Below, piece by piece: positions 1 through 6,085 of a stretch of 28,914 nucleotides of DNA. The position numbers were made by a program, and so were the translations under genes. The stretch spans positions 1 through 28,914 of the forward strand of contig JAVHVN010000139.1 in NCBI GenBank assembly GCA_032160545.1, in the 5' to 3' direction. Position 1 is the stretch's first letter. Each line of letters opens with the position of its first letter. The DNA is from DATGFB01 sp032160545 (GTDB lineage Bacteria; Actinomycetota; Actinomycetes; Mycobacteriales; Jatrophihabitantaceae). A model generated the notes under the pieces. The model was not told where the DNA came from and ran no database searches. It saw only the letters and a program-made list of their open reading frames with translations.

Positions 1-1
1 C

Positions 2-274
2 ATGAAGTCCTTTCAGGACCTCGACCTCGTGCAGCTCGCCGTACTGCCGATGTTTCTGTTCAGCGGCACGTTCTACGGGCTGTCGGTCTACCCCGACTGG
101 CTGCGCATCGTCGTCGAGTGCCTGCCGTTGCAGCACGGCATAGCCCTGCTGCGTGGCCTCAACTCGGGCGTCCTCGACATCGGCATGCTCGGGCACGTCG
201 CCTACTACGTGGCGATGGCAGCAATCGGGCTGGACGTCACAACCAAACGACTGGACGTGCTGCTAATGCGCTGA
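2..274 (+). CDS. ABC-2 type transporter permease, C-terminal fragment
   Basis: This is the last ~90 codons of an integral-membrane permease of the ABC-2 (drug/polysaccharide exporter) family; the gene begins upstream of the window. The segment from a Phe-Gln-Asp-Leu-Asp motif through a hydrophobic stretch with Pro-Met-Phe-Leu-Phe-Ser-Gly-Thr-Phe, then Leu-Pro-Leu-Gln-His-Gly and a final hydrophobic helix, is the usual C-terminal end of NodJ/DrrB-like permeases. The ATG at 2 is probably internal. The partner ATPase would be expected upstream. The substrate cannot be inferred. The gene converges on prfB across a short interval containing 17-bp repeats. Confidence 0.85.
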   Translation: MKSFQDLDLVQLAVLPMFLFSGTFYGLSVYPDWLRIVVECLPLQHGIALLRGLNSGVLDIGMLGHVAYYVAMAAIGLDVTTKRLDVLLMR

Positions 275-306
275 CCGCTCGGTCGCCCGTCGCGGTCCGC
301 GCCGGC

Positions 307-375
307 TCAGTCGGTAAGCCGGTTGGTCGGTCAGCCCGGCTGGTCGCTCAGCCTGGTTGGTACGGTCAGCCCGGC
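307..375. repeat. four imperfect 17-18 bp tandem repeats
   Basis: Four head-to-tail imperfect copies lie at 307-323, 324-340, 341-357 and 358-375. The shared core is roughly TGGTCGGTCAGCCCGGC. They fill the end of the interval between two convergent genes and run into the last three codons of prfB. No promoter or coding role is evident. They may contribute to termination or simply be a slippage-derived minisatellite. Confidence 0.6.
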
Positions 376-1472
376 GTAGCGGTCTGTTGACCGCGGCGCC
401 AACGGATACCCGCCTCGATGAAGCCGTCGATCTCGCCATCGAGCACCGCCTGCGGATTTCCTACCTCGAACTCGGTCCGCAGGTCCTTCACCATCTGATA
501 TGGGTGCAGCACGTAGCTGCGCATCTGGTTGCCCCAGCTGTTACCGGAGTCCTTGAGCGCATTCATCGTCGCCTGCTCCTCCTGGCGGCGTCGCTCCAGC
601 AGCTTTGCCTGCAGAACGGCCATTGCGCTGGCCCGGTTCTGGATCTGGCTGCGCTCGTTCTGGCAACTGACGACGATGCCGGTGGGCAGGTGCGTGATGC
701 GCACGGCCGAGTCGGTGGTGTTGACGCCCTGGCCGCCTGGCCCGGACGAGCGGTACACGTCGACCCGGATGTCGTCGTCAGGGATCTCGACGTGATCGGT
801 GGATTCGACGACCGGCAGTACCTCGACGCCGGCGAAGCTGGTCTGCCGCCGCCCCTGATTGTCGAACGGGCTGATGCGGACCAGCCGGTGCGTCCCCTGC
901 TCGACGCTCAAGGTGCCGTACGCGTACGGCACCTTGACCTGGAAGGTGGCCGACTTGATACCCGCCTCTTCGGCGTAGGAGGTGTCGAGCACGTCGACCG
1001 GGTAGTTGTGCCGCTCGGCCCAGCGCAGGTACATCCGCATCAGCATCTCGGCGAAGTCGGCGGCGTCGACGCCACCCGCTTCGGACCGGATGGTGACCAG
1101 CGCCTCGCGCGAGTCGTACGGCCCGGAGAGCAGCGTGCGGACCTCCAGCTCGTCGATGGCTTTGCGCAGGCCCTCGGCCTCCCCCTCGGCCTCGGCCCGG
1201 AACGACTCGTCGTTGGCCTCCTCGGCCATGTCCCACAACACCTGGGCGTCATCGACCCGGCGACGCAGATCCTCCACCCGGCGCACCTCACCCTGAACGA
1301 AGGAGAGCCGGCTGGTGACCTTCTGCGCCTTCTCGGGGTCGTCCCAGAGGTCCGGCGCGGAGGCCTGGGCCTCGAGCCCGGTGACCTCGGTGCGCAATTT
1401 CGGGACGTCGAGGACTGCCTCGATGCTCGCCAGCGTGGCGGAGAGTTCCTTGAGTTCGGCGGGGACATCCAC
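366..1472 (-). CDS. prfB: peptide chain release factor 2 (RF2)
   Basis: RF2 recognises UGA and UAA stop codons in the ribosomal A site and triggers release of the finished peptide. The 368-residue protein has the coiled N-terminal domain (about 1-100), the SPF anticodon-mimic tripeptide at 201-203 that marks RF2 rather than RF1 (PxT), and the catalytic GGQ at 246-248. Its length fits the family. The GTG at 1472 places the conserved N-terminal pattern (Leu-Ser-Ala-Thr-Leu-Ala-Ser-Ile-Glu) directly after the start. The frame is continuous, so the programmed +1 frameshift known from E. coli prfB is absent. A TATCCT box lies 8 nt before the GTG, suggesting an almost leaderless transcript. It sits 15 nt downstream of the YjbR-like gene on the same strand. 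Confidence 0.97.
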   Translation of the reverse strand: MDVPAELKELSATLASIEAVLDVPKLRTEVTGLEAQASAPDLWDDPEKAQKVTSRLSFVQGEVRRVEDLRRRVDDAQVLWDMAEEANDESFRAEAEGEAEGLRKAIDELEVRTLLSGPYDSREALVTIRSEAGGVDAADFAEMLMRMYLRWAERHNYPVDVLDTSYAEEAGIKSATFQVKVPYAYGTLSVEQGTHRLVRISPFDNQGRRQTSFAGVEVLPVVESTDHVEIPDDDIRVDVYRSSGPGGQGVNTTDSAVRITHLPTGIVVSCQNERSQIQNRASAMAVLQAKLLERRRQEEQATMNALKDSGNSWGNQMRSYVLHPYQMVKDLRTEFEVGNPQAVLDGEIDGFIEAGIRWRRGQQTATPG

Positions 1473-1480
1473 GTCGGTCG

Positions 1481-1486
1481 AGGATA
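1481..1486 (-). promoter_or_regulatory. -10 box predicting near-leaderless prfB mRNA
   Basis: TATCCT (TANNNT pattern) ends 8 nt before the GTG of prfB. Initiation about 7 nt downstream of the box would place the RNA start 1-2 nt from the codon. No Shine-Dalgarno sequence is seen there. Confidence 0.45.
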
Positions 1487-1487
1487 C

Positions 1488-1856
1488 TCAGCCGTCGTCG
1501 GTGAGGCGGGCGGCGAGCGTCTTCGGCGCCACTTGACGGAAGGCGTCGCGGACGATCGCGGCGATCTCGTCCCAGTCGGGCTCGAGGTCGATCCGCACCC
1601 CGAGCCAGCCGCGGTGCCCGACGTAGGCCGGCCGGAAGAACTGTGCCGGGTCCTCGGCGAGCATCTGCTCCTGGACCCCAGCCGGGGCCGCGCACCAGAA
1701 CGCCAGGTGCTCGACGCCGTGGTGGTGGTCGTCGACCGAGACGAAGAGCTTCTTGTCGCGGACGAAGAAACCCGGTGCACCGTGGGTCATCCGCTCGGTC
1801 GCCTCGGGCAAGGCCAGACATATCGCCCGCAGGCGCTCGACGGGATCACCGGTCAC
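1488..1856 (-). CDS. MmcQ/YjbR family protein
   Basis: A 122-residue cytoplasmic protein of the MmcQ/YjbR (CyaY-like fold) family, whose biochemical role is not settled; some members are annotated as DNA-binding. Family hallmarks visible here are an N-terminal helix with Leu-Pro-Glu-Ala-Thr-Glu, a Phe-Phe-Val-Arg-Asp-Lys-Lys-Leu-Phe strand, and the motif Phe-Phe-Arg-Pro-Ala-Tyr-Val-Gly-His-Arg-Gly-Trp-Leu-Gly-Val around residues 69-83. The GTG at 1856 has an AAAGGA ribosome-binding site about 10 nt upstream. It lies between the Tad-like block and prfB on the same strand, with no functional link evident. Confidence 0.85.
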   Translation of the reverse strand: MTGDPVERLRAICLALPEATERMTHGAPGFFVRDKKLFVSVDDHHHGVEHLAFWCAAPAGVQEQMLAEDPAQFFRPAYVGHRGWLGVRIDLEPDWDEIAAIVRDAFRQVAPKTLAARLTDDG

Positions 1857-1913
1857 TACGGCACCATCCTTTCTGCGGATGCCCGATGGGTGTCATGCGG
1901 GCACCCTGCCACG

Positions 1914-2342
1914 TCATGGGGTGGTCAGCGGCGCTCGGGCCGATGACCGCACGACGTGGCGCACGCCGTCGGGCCGTCCGAACACGGCACCGAAGACGAT
2001 CGGTCGCGTCTCTCGGCAGACCAGCCGGATCGTCGTGGCGTCCGGCGACACGGCAGCCTCGATCCGGACGTCCTGCCGGTCCGGGTCACGGGCCAGGTAG
2101 TCGTGCACCGCCCGATCGGCTCCGGCGAAGTGCAGTGTGCCGTCGGTGGCGAGATCGGCGCCGCGGTCGAGATCGGCCGCTCCCGCCGCCGCCGCGGCCG
2201 CCGCTCCGTCGCACGCCGCTTGCAGCCCGCGCTGCTGGACGAAGGCGTCCCCCGCCGCCACCGCGCCGGCCACCATCAGGCCCACGATCACGAAGCAACC
2301 GAGGATCAGCGGGATCGTCGAACCGCGATCGTCGCGGCTCAT
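1914..2342 (-). CDS. TadG/Rv3654c-like pilus-associated protein
   Basis: A 142-residue protein with an N-terminal Asp-Asp-Arg-Gly-Ser-Thr followed by one hydrophobic helix (about 8-30). This is the class-III-signal-like layout of TadE/TadG 'helicase/secretion neighbourhood' proteins of actinobacteria. After the helix come an Ala-rich segment and a small beta-rich extracytoplasmic domain with two Cys-less strands and one Cys. The ATG at 2342 overlaps the stop of the preceding gene (ATGA), so the two are translationally coupled. Such proteins are minor pseudopilins or assembly factors of Flp/Tad pili. The assignment rests on the N-terminal motif, size and neighbours. Confidence 0.75.
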   Translation of the reverse strand: MSRDDRGSTIPLILGCFVIVGLMVAGAVAAGDAFVQQRGLQAACDGAAAAAAAGAADLDRGADLATDGTLHFAGADRAVHDYLARDPDRQDVRIEAAVSPDATTIRLVCRETRPIVFGAVFGRPDGVRHVVRSSARAPLTTP

Positions 2343-2794
2343 CGAACCGGCGCCCGGAAGTCGTCGACGTGCACCACATAGCGACCCACCGACGTGATCT
2401 CTCTGCCGGCGAGCACGGACGGCACGCCAGGAATGCTCTGCCGCCGGGTCACGCAGATCGCGAATCGGGCGCCCGGCTCGAGCCGCGGCTCGACGGCTGG
2501 GCCCTGGCACGTCTCGTCGAAGGCGACGGCCCGCACAGTCGCGTCGTCGGGAAGGTGCCGCGCGGCGAGTGCCAACCGCACGGCCGCCGCCACCCGGGCG
2601 GCCGGATCGTCACCTGCCCCACTGGTGACGAAAGCGCGACCGGCATCACGGGCCGCGTTCGTCACCGCGGTCTGGCTGCGTTGGACCACTGCCACGGCGA
2701 CGAGCAGGTAGACCAGCGGAACCAGCATGACGAGCGCGATGAACACGAACTCGACGATGGCGTTGCCTGCGTCATCGCGCAGATCGGGCGTCAC
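2339..2794 (-). CDS. TadE-like minor pseudopilin
   Basis: A 151-residue TadE-family protein. The N-terminus has Asp-Asp-Ala-Gly-Asn-Ala-Ile-Val-Glu-Phe, the prepilin-like motif with the essential Glu at +5, followed by a 22-residue transmembrane helix and an extracytoplasmic domain with a Cys pair (Cys in DETCQG and in FAICVTR). TadE-like proteins are processed by a TadV-type peptidase and act in Flp pilus assembly. I chose the GTG at 2794 because it overlaps the upstream stop as GTGA and places the motif near the N-terminus. A longer in-frame extension upstream would be Arg-rich and atypical. Confidence 0.82.
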   Translation of the reverse strand: MTPDLRDDAGNAIVEFVFIALVMLVPLVYLLVAVAVVQRSQTAVTNAARDAGRAFVTSGAGDDPAARVAAAVRLALAARHLPDDATVRAVAFDETCQGPAVEPRLEPGARFAICVTRRQSIPGVPSVLAGREITSVGRYVVHVDDFRAPVR

Positions 2795-3186
2795 GGCTGA
2801 CCCTCGCGAAGGACGGACGACGCGACATCGACCCGCCACGGCAGTCGTAACGGGACCAGTACAGCGCGAAGCGTGCCGGTGCAGCGCACGGTGGCGACCG
2901 GAAGGCCGCTGGTCGCGTCGACCTCCGCCGAGCCGCGGCAGGTCACCCGTCGGCCTAGGCCCGGCACAGCGTCGCGCAGCACCTCGTTTGCGCGCCGATT
3001 GCCGTCGTCCGGACCGGAGCCGAGCGCCGCGGCCGTGCGAGCCCCCTCGGCAGCAGCCGCCGAGACCACGTTGTCGACGTAGACGAACAGTGCCACCTGC
3101 AGCGCGCCGAACAGCAGCAGGATGAGCAACGTACTGACCAGCACGAACTCGACGACGCTCGAGCCGCGGTCGTCGCGCCAGCGCAT
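2791..3186 (-). CDS. TadE-like minor pseudopilin
   Basis: A second TadE-family protein, 131 residues. It starts at the ATG at 3186, giving Asp-Asp-Arg-Gly-Ser-Ser-Val-Val-Glu-Phe (pseudopilin motif with Glu), then a strongly hydrophobic helix at about 15-36, and a short extracytoplasmic domain with two Cys residues (VTCRG and VRCTG) that could form a disulfide. Its stop overlaps the next gene's GTG start by 4 nt. Its own start lies 5 nt after the stop of a 49-codon ORF. The three coupled genes probably form one stoichiometric unit of minor pilins. Confidence 0.82.
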   Translation of the reverse strand: MRWRDDRGSSVVEFVLVSTLLILLLFGALQVALFVYVDNVVSAAAAEGARTAAALGSGPDDGNRRANEVLRDAVPGLGRRVTCRGSAEVDATSGLPVATVRCTGTLRAVLVPLRLPWRVDVASSVLREGQP

Positions 3187-3191
3187 CGTCG

Positions 3192-3341
3192 CTACTGGCT
3201 GCTGGTCACCGAGTCGAGCGCCGAGCTGATCGCATCCTTGATCTGCGGCTCGAACACTCCAAGGATCGCCACCACCAGGATGGCGGTCATCGGGGAGGTC
3301 AGCGGTCGCTCCGGGGCACCGTCTTGACGGCGCGGGCGCAT
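3192..3341 (-). CDS. small hypothetical protein heading the Tad-like block
   Basis: A 49-codon ORF starting at ATG 3341 and ending in TAG at 3192. It has a basic, polar N-terminus (Arg-Pro-Arg-Arg-Gln), a single hydrophobic stretch around residues 18-30 (TAILVVAILGVF), then an amphipathic C-terminus rich in Ser, Asp and Ile. Position and size resemble the small Flp pilin usually found first in Tad operons, but the helix is shorter and no Gly/Glu-Tyr prepilin cleavage motif is present. It could be a degenerate Flp, a small membrane protein, or a chance ORF. The 5-nt spacing to the next gene supports it being real. Confidence 0.5.
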   Translation of the reverse strand: MRPRRQDGAPERPLTSPMTAILVVAILGVFEPQIKDAISSALDSVTSSQ

Positions 3342-3419
3342 TTGACGCCCGCGCGAGTGCCGACAACGAGTGCGGAGGCGGAAGCTGCGGACCGCCTCAA
3401 CTCATATGACGACTTCGCC

Positions 3420-3448
3420 ATGACATCACGTGCTCACGTCCGCGTCAA
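3420..3448 (-). promoter_or_regulatory. possible promoter of the Tad-like block
   Basis: TTGACG (complement of 3443-3448) and TGTCAT (complement of 3420-3425) are separated by 17 nt and lie about 75 nt upstream of the first ORF. The -35 is good; the -10 matches only at T1, A5 and T6. Confidence 0.3.
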
Positions 3449-3515
3449 GTAGGCGTTAAGCACGTAGGGCAACTCGGCGCTAGATATTCGTCGTACTAGC
3501 CCTGCGCTGCGGGCT

Positions 3516-3551
3516 CTGACCGCTCGAGACGGTCAGGCGTCACGGTGACGC
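3516..3551 (-). terminator. two adjacent hairpins after the acyl-CoA dehydrogenase gene
   Basis: CTGACCG (3516-3522) pairs perfectly with CGGTCAG (3530-3536) around a 7-nt loop. GCGTCA (3537-3542) pairs with TGACGC (3546-3551) around 3 nt. They sit 8-43 nt beyond the dehydrogenase stop. There is no U-tract, as is common in high-GC actinobacteria. The rest of 3342-3558 shows no gene. Confidence 0.5.
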
Positions 3552-3558
3552 TGCGTCG

Positions 3559-4761
3559 TCAGTCCGCGATCTTGTAGTCGCGCATCAACCCGCGAGCGAT
3601 GATCGTCTTCTGGATCTCGGACGTTCCCTCGCCGATCAGCAGGAATGGCGCCTCACGCATGAGCCGCTCGATCTCGTACTCCTTGGAGTAGCCGTACCCG
3701 CCGTGGATGCGGAACGACTCCTGGGTGACCTCGGCGCAGAACTCGGACGCGATCAGCTTCGCCATGCCGGCCTCGACGTCATTGCGCTTGCCTGCGTCCT
3801 TCAGCCTTGCAGCGTTGACCATCATCAGATGCGAGGCCTCGACCTTGGTCGCCATCTCGGCCAGCTTGAAGGCGATTGCTTGGTGCTCGACGAGCTGCTT
3901 GCCGAACGTCCGGCGCTGCTGCGCGTACCTTGCGGCAAGTTCGAAGGCGCGGATGGAGATGCCGCACGCGCGCGCCGCGACGTTGACGCGGCCCACCTCG
4001 ACGCCGTCCATCATCTGGTAGAAGCCCTGCCCCCGGCCCGCTTCGCCGCCGAGCACGCTGTCGGCCGGGACACGCACACCGTCGAGCACCATCTCGGTGG
4101 TCTCGACGCCCTTGTACCCCATCTTGTCGATCTTGCCCGGAATGGTGAGGCCGGGACGGGTCTCTCCGAAGCCGGGGTCTTTCTCGACGAGGAATGTGGT
4201 CATGTTCTTGTAGACCGAGTCCGCGCCGAGGTCGTCCTTGACGAGAGTCGCGACGACGCCGGCACGCGCACCGTTCGTCAGCCACATCTTCTGCCCATTG
4301 AGCACGAACTCGTCGCCCTGCGCCACGGCACGACTCTTGATGGCGGCGACGTCCGACCCGCACTCGGGCTCGCTCATCGAGAACGCACCGCGGACCTCGC
4401 CGGTCACCATCTTGGGCAGCAGTCGCTGCTTCTGTTCATCGGTGCCGTGCTGAGTGATCATGTACGCCACGATGAAGTGCGTGTTGATGACGCCGGAGAT
4501 CGACATCCAGCCGCGGGCGATCTGCTCGACCACAAGCGCGTAGGTGAGCAGGGACTCCCCGAGCCCGCCGTACTCCTCCGAGATGGTGAGCCCGAACAGC
4601 CCCATCTCCTTCATTCCGTCGACGATCGCCTCGGGGAACTCGTCCTTGTGCTCGAGTTCGGTGGCATACGGGATGATCTCCTTGTCCACGAAGTCCTTGA
4701 CGGTGCGCAGGATCTCGTGCTGGACGTCGGTCAGTCCGGCGGTCTGGGCAAGGCGGGCCAT
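3559..4761 (-). CDS. acyl-CoA dehydrogenase
   Basis: A 400-residue FAD-dependent acyl-CoA dehydrogenase that would introduce an alpha,beta double bond into an acyl-CoA and pass electrons to ETF. Visible features are the FAD/substrate segment with Phe-Ser-Met-Ser-Glu-Pro-Glu-Cys-Gly-Ser-Asp, the Trp-Leu-Thr-Asn-Gly strand, Arg-Arg-Thr-Phe-Gly-Lys, the Ile-His-Gly-Gly-Tyr-Gly-Tyr motif, and the catalytic base Glu378 in Gly-Glu-Gly-Thr-Ser-Glu-Ile-Gln. The ATG at 4761 has GGAGG 7 nt upstream; an open extension upstream is not protein-like. The neighbouring malyl-CoA-lyase-like gene raises the possibility of a methylsuccinyl-CoA or other branched acyl-CoA substrate. The substrate is not readable from sequence alone. 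Confidence 0.93.
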   Translation of the reverse strand: MARLAQTAGLTDVQHEILRTVKDFVDKEIIPYATELEHKDEFPEAIVDGMKEMGLFGLTISEEYGGLGESLLTYALVVEQIARGWMSISGVINTHFIVAYMITQHGTDEQKQRLLPKMVTGEVRGAFSMSEPECGSDVAAIKSRAVAQGDEFVLNGQKMWLTNGARAGVVATLVKDDLGADSVYKNMTTFLVEKDPGFGETRPGLTIPGKIDKMGYKGVETTEMVLDGVRVPADSVLGGEAGRGQGFYQMMDGVEVGRVNVAARACGISIRAFELAARYAQQRRTFGKQLVEHQAIAFKLAEMATKVEASHLMMVNAARLKDAGKRNDVEAGMAKLIASEFCAEVTQESFRIHGGYGYSKEYEIERLMREAPFLLIGEGTSEIQKTIIARGLMRDYKIAD

Positions 4762-4787
4762 CGGGGTCCTCCCGGGTCTGTTTCCGA

Positions 4788-4793
4788 AAAGTA
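4788..4793 (-). promoter_or_regulatory. possible -10 box of the acyl-CoA dehydrogenase gene
   Basis: TACTTT on the minus strand lies about 26 nt before the ATG and upstream of a GGAGG ribosome-binding site, giving a short leadered mRNA. No clear -35 was found. The remaining gap to the lyase gene (4762-4974) contains no recognisable gene. Confidence 0.3.
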
Positions 4794-4974
4794 TCCCCTG
4801 GAATTCGTTCGGACTTCCCAGTAACGCGTCATGACGTGACCGGTCGCACAGCCCGTGCGCGCGCGCAACGCTCCATCCGGAGCGCCGCTGGTCGAGCACC
4901 CGGTGACGTCGGCAACCGTCGTCGCGCACGACGTCGGCACGAGCACCAGGCGGACGCCCCTGTCGCGGACCCGC

Positions 4975-5934
4975 TCAGCCCTCCGGCGTGGTGAACGACG
5001 ACGTACGTTTCAGGCTGGCGGCCCGTCCCTTGGCGGCGACGACGAGCGCCATCTTGCGCGACGCCTCGTCGATCATCTCGTCGCCGAGCATCGCCGAACC
5101 CTTCGCGCCGCCGGCCTCGGACGTGTAGTACTCGTACGCGTCGAGGATCAGCTCGGCGTGGTCGTAGTCCTCCTGCGACGGCGAGTACACCTCGTTCGCG
5201 ATGCCGACCTGGTCGGGGTGCAGGACCCACTTGCCGTCGAAGCCGAGCGCTGCCGAACGCGACGCGACCCGCCGGAACCCCTCGGGGTCGCGGATCTGCA
5301 GGTACGGCCCGTCGATGGCCTGCTTGTTGTTCGCCCGGGCCGCCATCAGGATCGACATCAGGATGTGGTGGTAGGCGTCGCCCACGTCGTAACCGGGCGG
5401 CTGCTCCCCCACGACGAGCGACTTCATGTTGATGCTCGCCATGAAGTCGGCCGGGCCGAAGATGATCGTCTCGACGCGAGGGCTGGCCTTGGCGATCGCG
5501 TCGACGGCGATGAGGCCCTGCGCGTTCTCGATCTGGGCCTCGATGCCGATGCGGCCGACCTCGAAGCCCATCGTCTTCTCGATCTGGGTGAGCAGGATGT
5601 CGAGTGCGACGACCTGGTCGGCGCTCTGCACCTTCGGCAGCATGATGCAGTCGAGGTTCGGGCCGGCCCCTTCGACCACCTCGACCACGTCGCGGTAGGT
5701 CCAGTGCGTCGTCCAGTCGTTGACCCGGACCACCCGGATCTTGTCGCCCCAGCCCCCCTCGTTGAGCGCCGCCACGATGTTCTTGCGCGCCTCGGGCTTC
5801 ACCAGCGGGGCGCAGGCGTCCTCGAGGTCGAGGAAGACCTGGTCTGCGTCGAGACCCTTGGCCTTCTCGAGGAAGCGCGGGTTGCTGCCGGGGACGGCGA
5901 GGCAGGAACGGCGGGGGCGCAGCGTCTCGGTCAT
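4975..5934 (-). CDS. HpcH/HpaI-family CoA ester lyase (malyl-CoA/beta-methylmalyl-CoA lyase-like)
   Basis: A 319-residue TIM-barrel lyase of the citrate-lyase-beta/malyl-CoA lyase group, which cleaves or forms malyl-, methylmalyl- or citramalyl-CoA with Mg2+. Visible residues are Phe-Leu-Asp-Leu-Glu-Asp (34-39), an Arg at 70, metal ligands Glu136 (Gln-Ile-Glu-Asn) and Asp163 (Gly-Pro-Ala-Asp-Phe), and a C-terminal Gly-Lys-Trp-Val-Leu-His-Pro-Asp-Gln-Val typical of the Mcl/CitE group. Length and the Tyr-Arg-Asp-Val-Val-Glu segment match Mcl of the ethylmalonyl-CoA pathway better than short CitE. The ATG at 5934 gives the expected N-terminus but has GAGG directly abutting it; a TTG at 5970 is the alternative start. 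Confidence 0.87.
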   Translation of the reverse strand: MTETLRPRRSCLAVPGSNPRFLEKAKGLDADQVFLDLEDACAPLVKPEARKNIVAALNEGGWGDKIRVVRVNDWTTHWTYRDVVEVVEGAGPNLDCIMLPKVQSADQVVALDILLTQIEKTMGFEVGRIGIEAQIENAQGLIAVDAIAKASPRVETIIFGPADFMASINMKSLVVGEQPPGYDVGDAYHHILMSILMAARANNKQAIDGPYLQIRDPEGFRRVASRSAALGFDGKWVLHPDQVGIANEVYSPSQEDYDHAELILDAYEYYTSEAGGAKGSAMLGDEMIDEASRKMALVVAAKGRAASLKRTSSFTTPEG

Positions 5935-6031
5935 CCTCGGAGCATGCCCAGCCGCTCGTCCGCACGCCAACCCGGCGTCGATGATGTCAGGGGTTTCACA
6001 CGGCTTCCCCGGTCCGTCAACGTCCAGCGAC

Positions 6032-6037
6032 TAGCCT
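6032..6037 (+). promoter_or_regulatory. -10 box upstream of the MgtE-like gene
   Basis: TAGCCT lies 6 nt before a GTG at 6044, the same geometry as at many other genes of this window. It predicts transcription starting at or next to that GTG. Confidence 0.45.
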
Positions 6038-6043
6038 GCTGAC

Positions 6044-6085
6044 GTGGTTATCAGGCGGGGTGTCCGGAGGGAGGCGGGGCGGTGA
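6044..6085 (+). CDS. putative leaderless 13-codon upstream ORF
   Basis: A GTG placed 6 nt after a TAGCCT box opens a 13-codon frame (VVIRRGVRREAGR). Its TGA at 6083-6085 overlaps the GTG start of the MgtE-like gene as GTGA. Five of 13 codons are Arg, two of them AGG, which is rare in such genomes. The frame passes through the GGAGGGAGG ribosome-binding site of the downstream gene. It may be a regulatory leader peptide or simply a 5' UTR with a chance frame. Confidence 0.35.
   Translation: MVIRRGVRREAGR

Noticed and set aside
307..375. Considered as a small CRISPR array
   Set aside because: The repeats are directly adjacent with no spacers, are imperfect and only 17 bp long, and no cas genes are present.
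1400..1472. Programmed +1 frameshift site in prfB
   Set aside because: The prfB frame is open from GTG to stop and contains no internal TGA near residue 25.
357..1946. A 529-codon open frame antisense to prfB and the YjbR-like gene
   Set aside because: It is a GC-bias shadow: composition is Arg/Val/Asp-rich without any recognisable domain, whereas the opposite strand encodes clear families.
4827..4836. Perfect 10-bp palindrome CGTCATGACG upstream of the acyl-CoA dehydrogenase gene, considered as a TetR-type operator
   Set aside because: It does not extend beyond 10 bp and no regulator gene is adjacent. Such palindromes arise easily in this composition.
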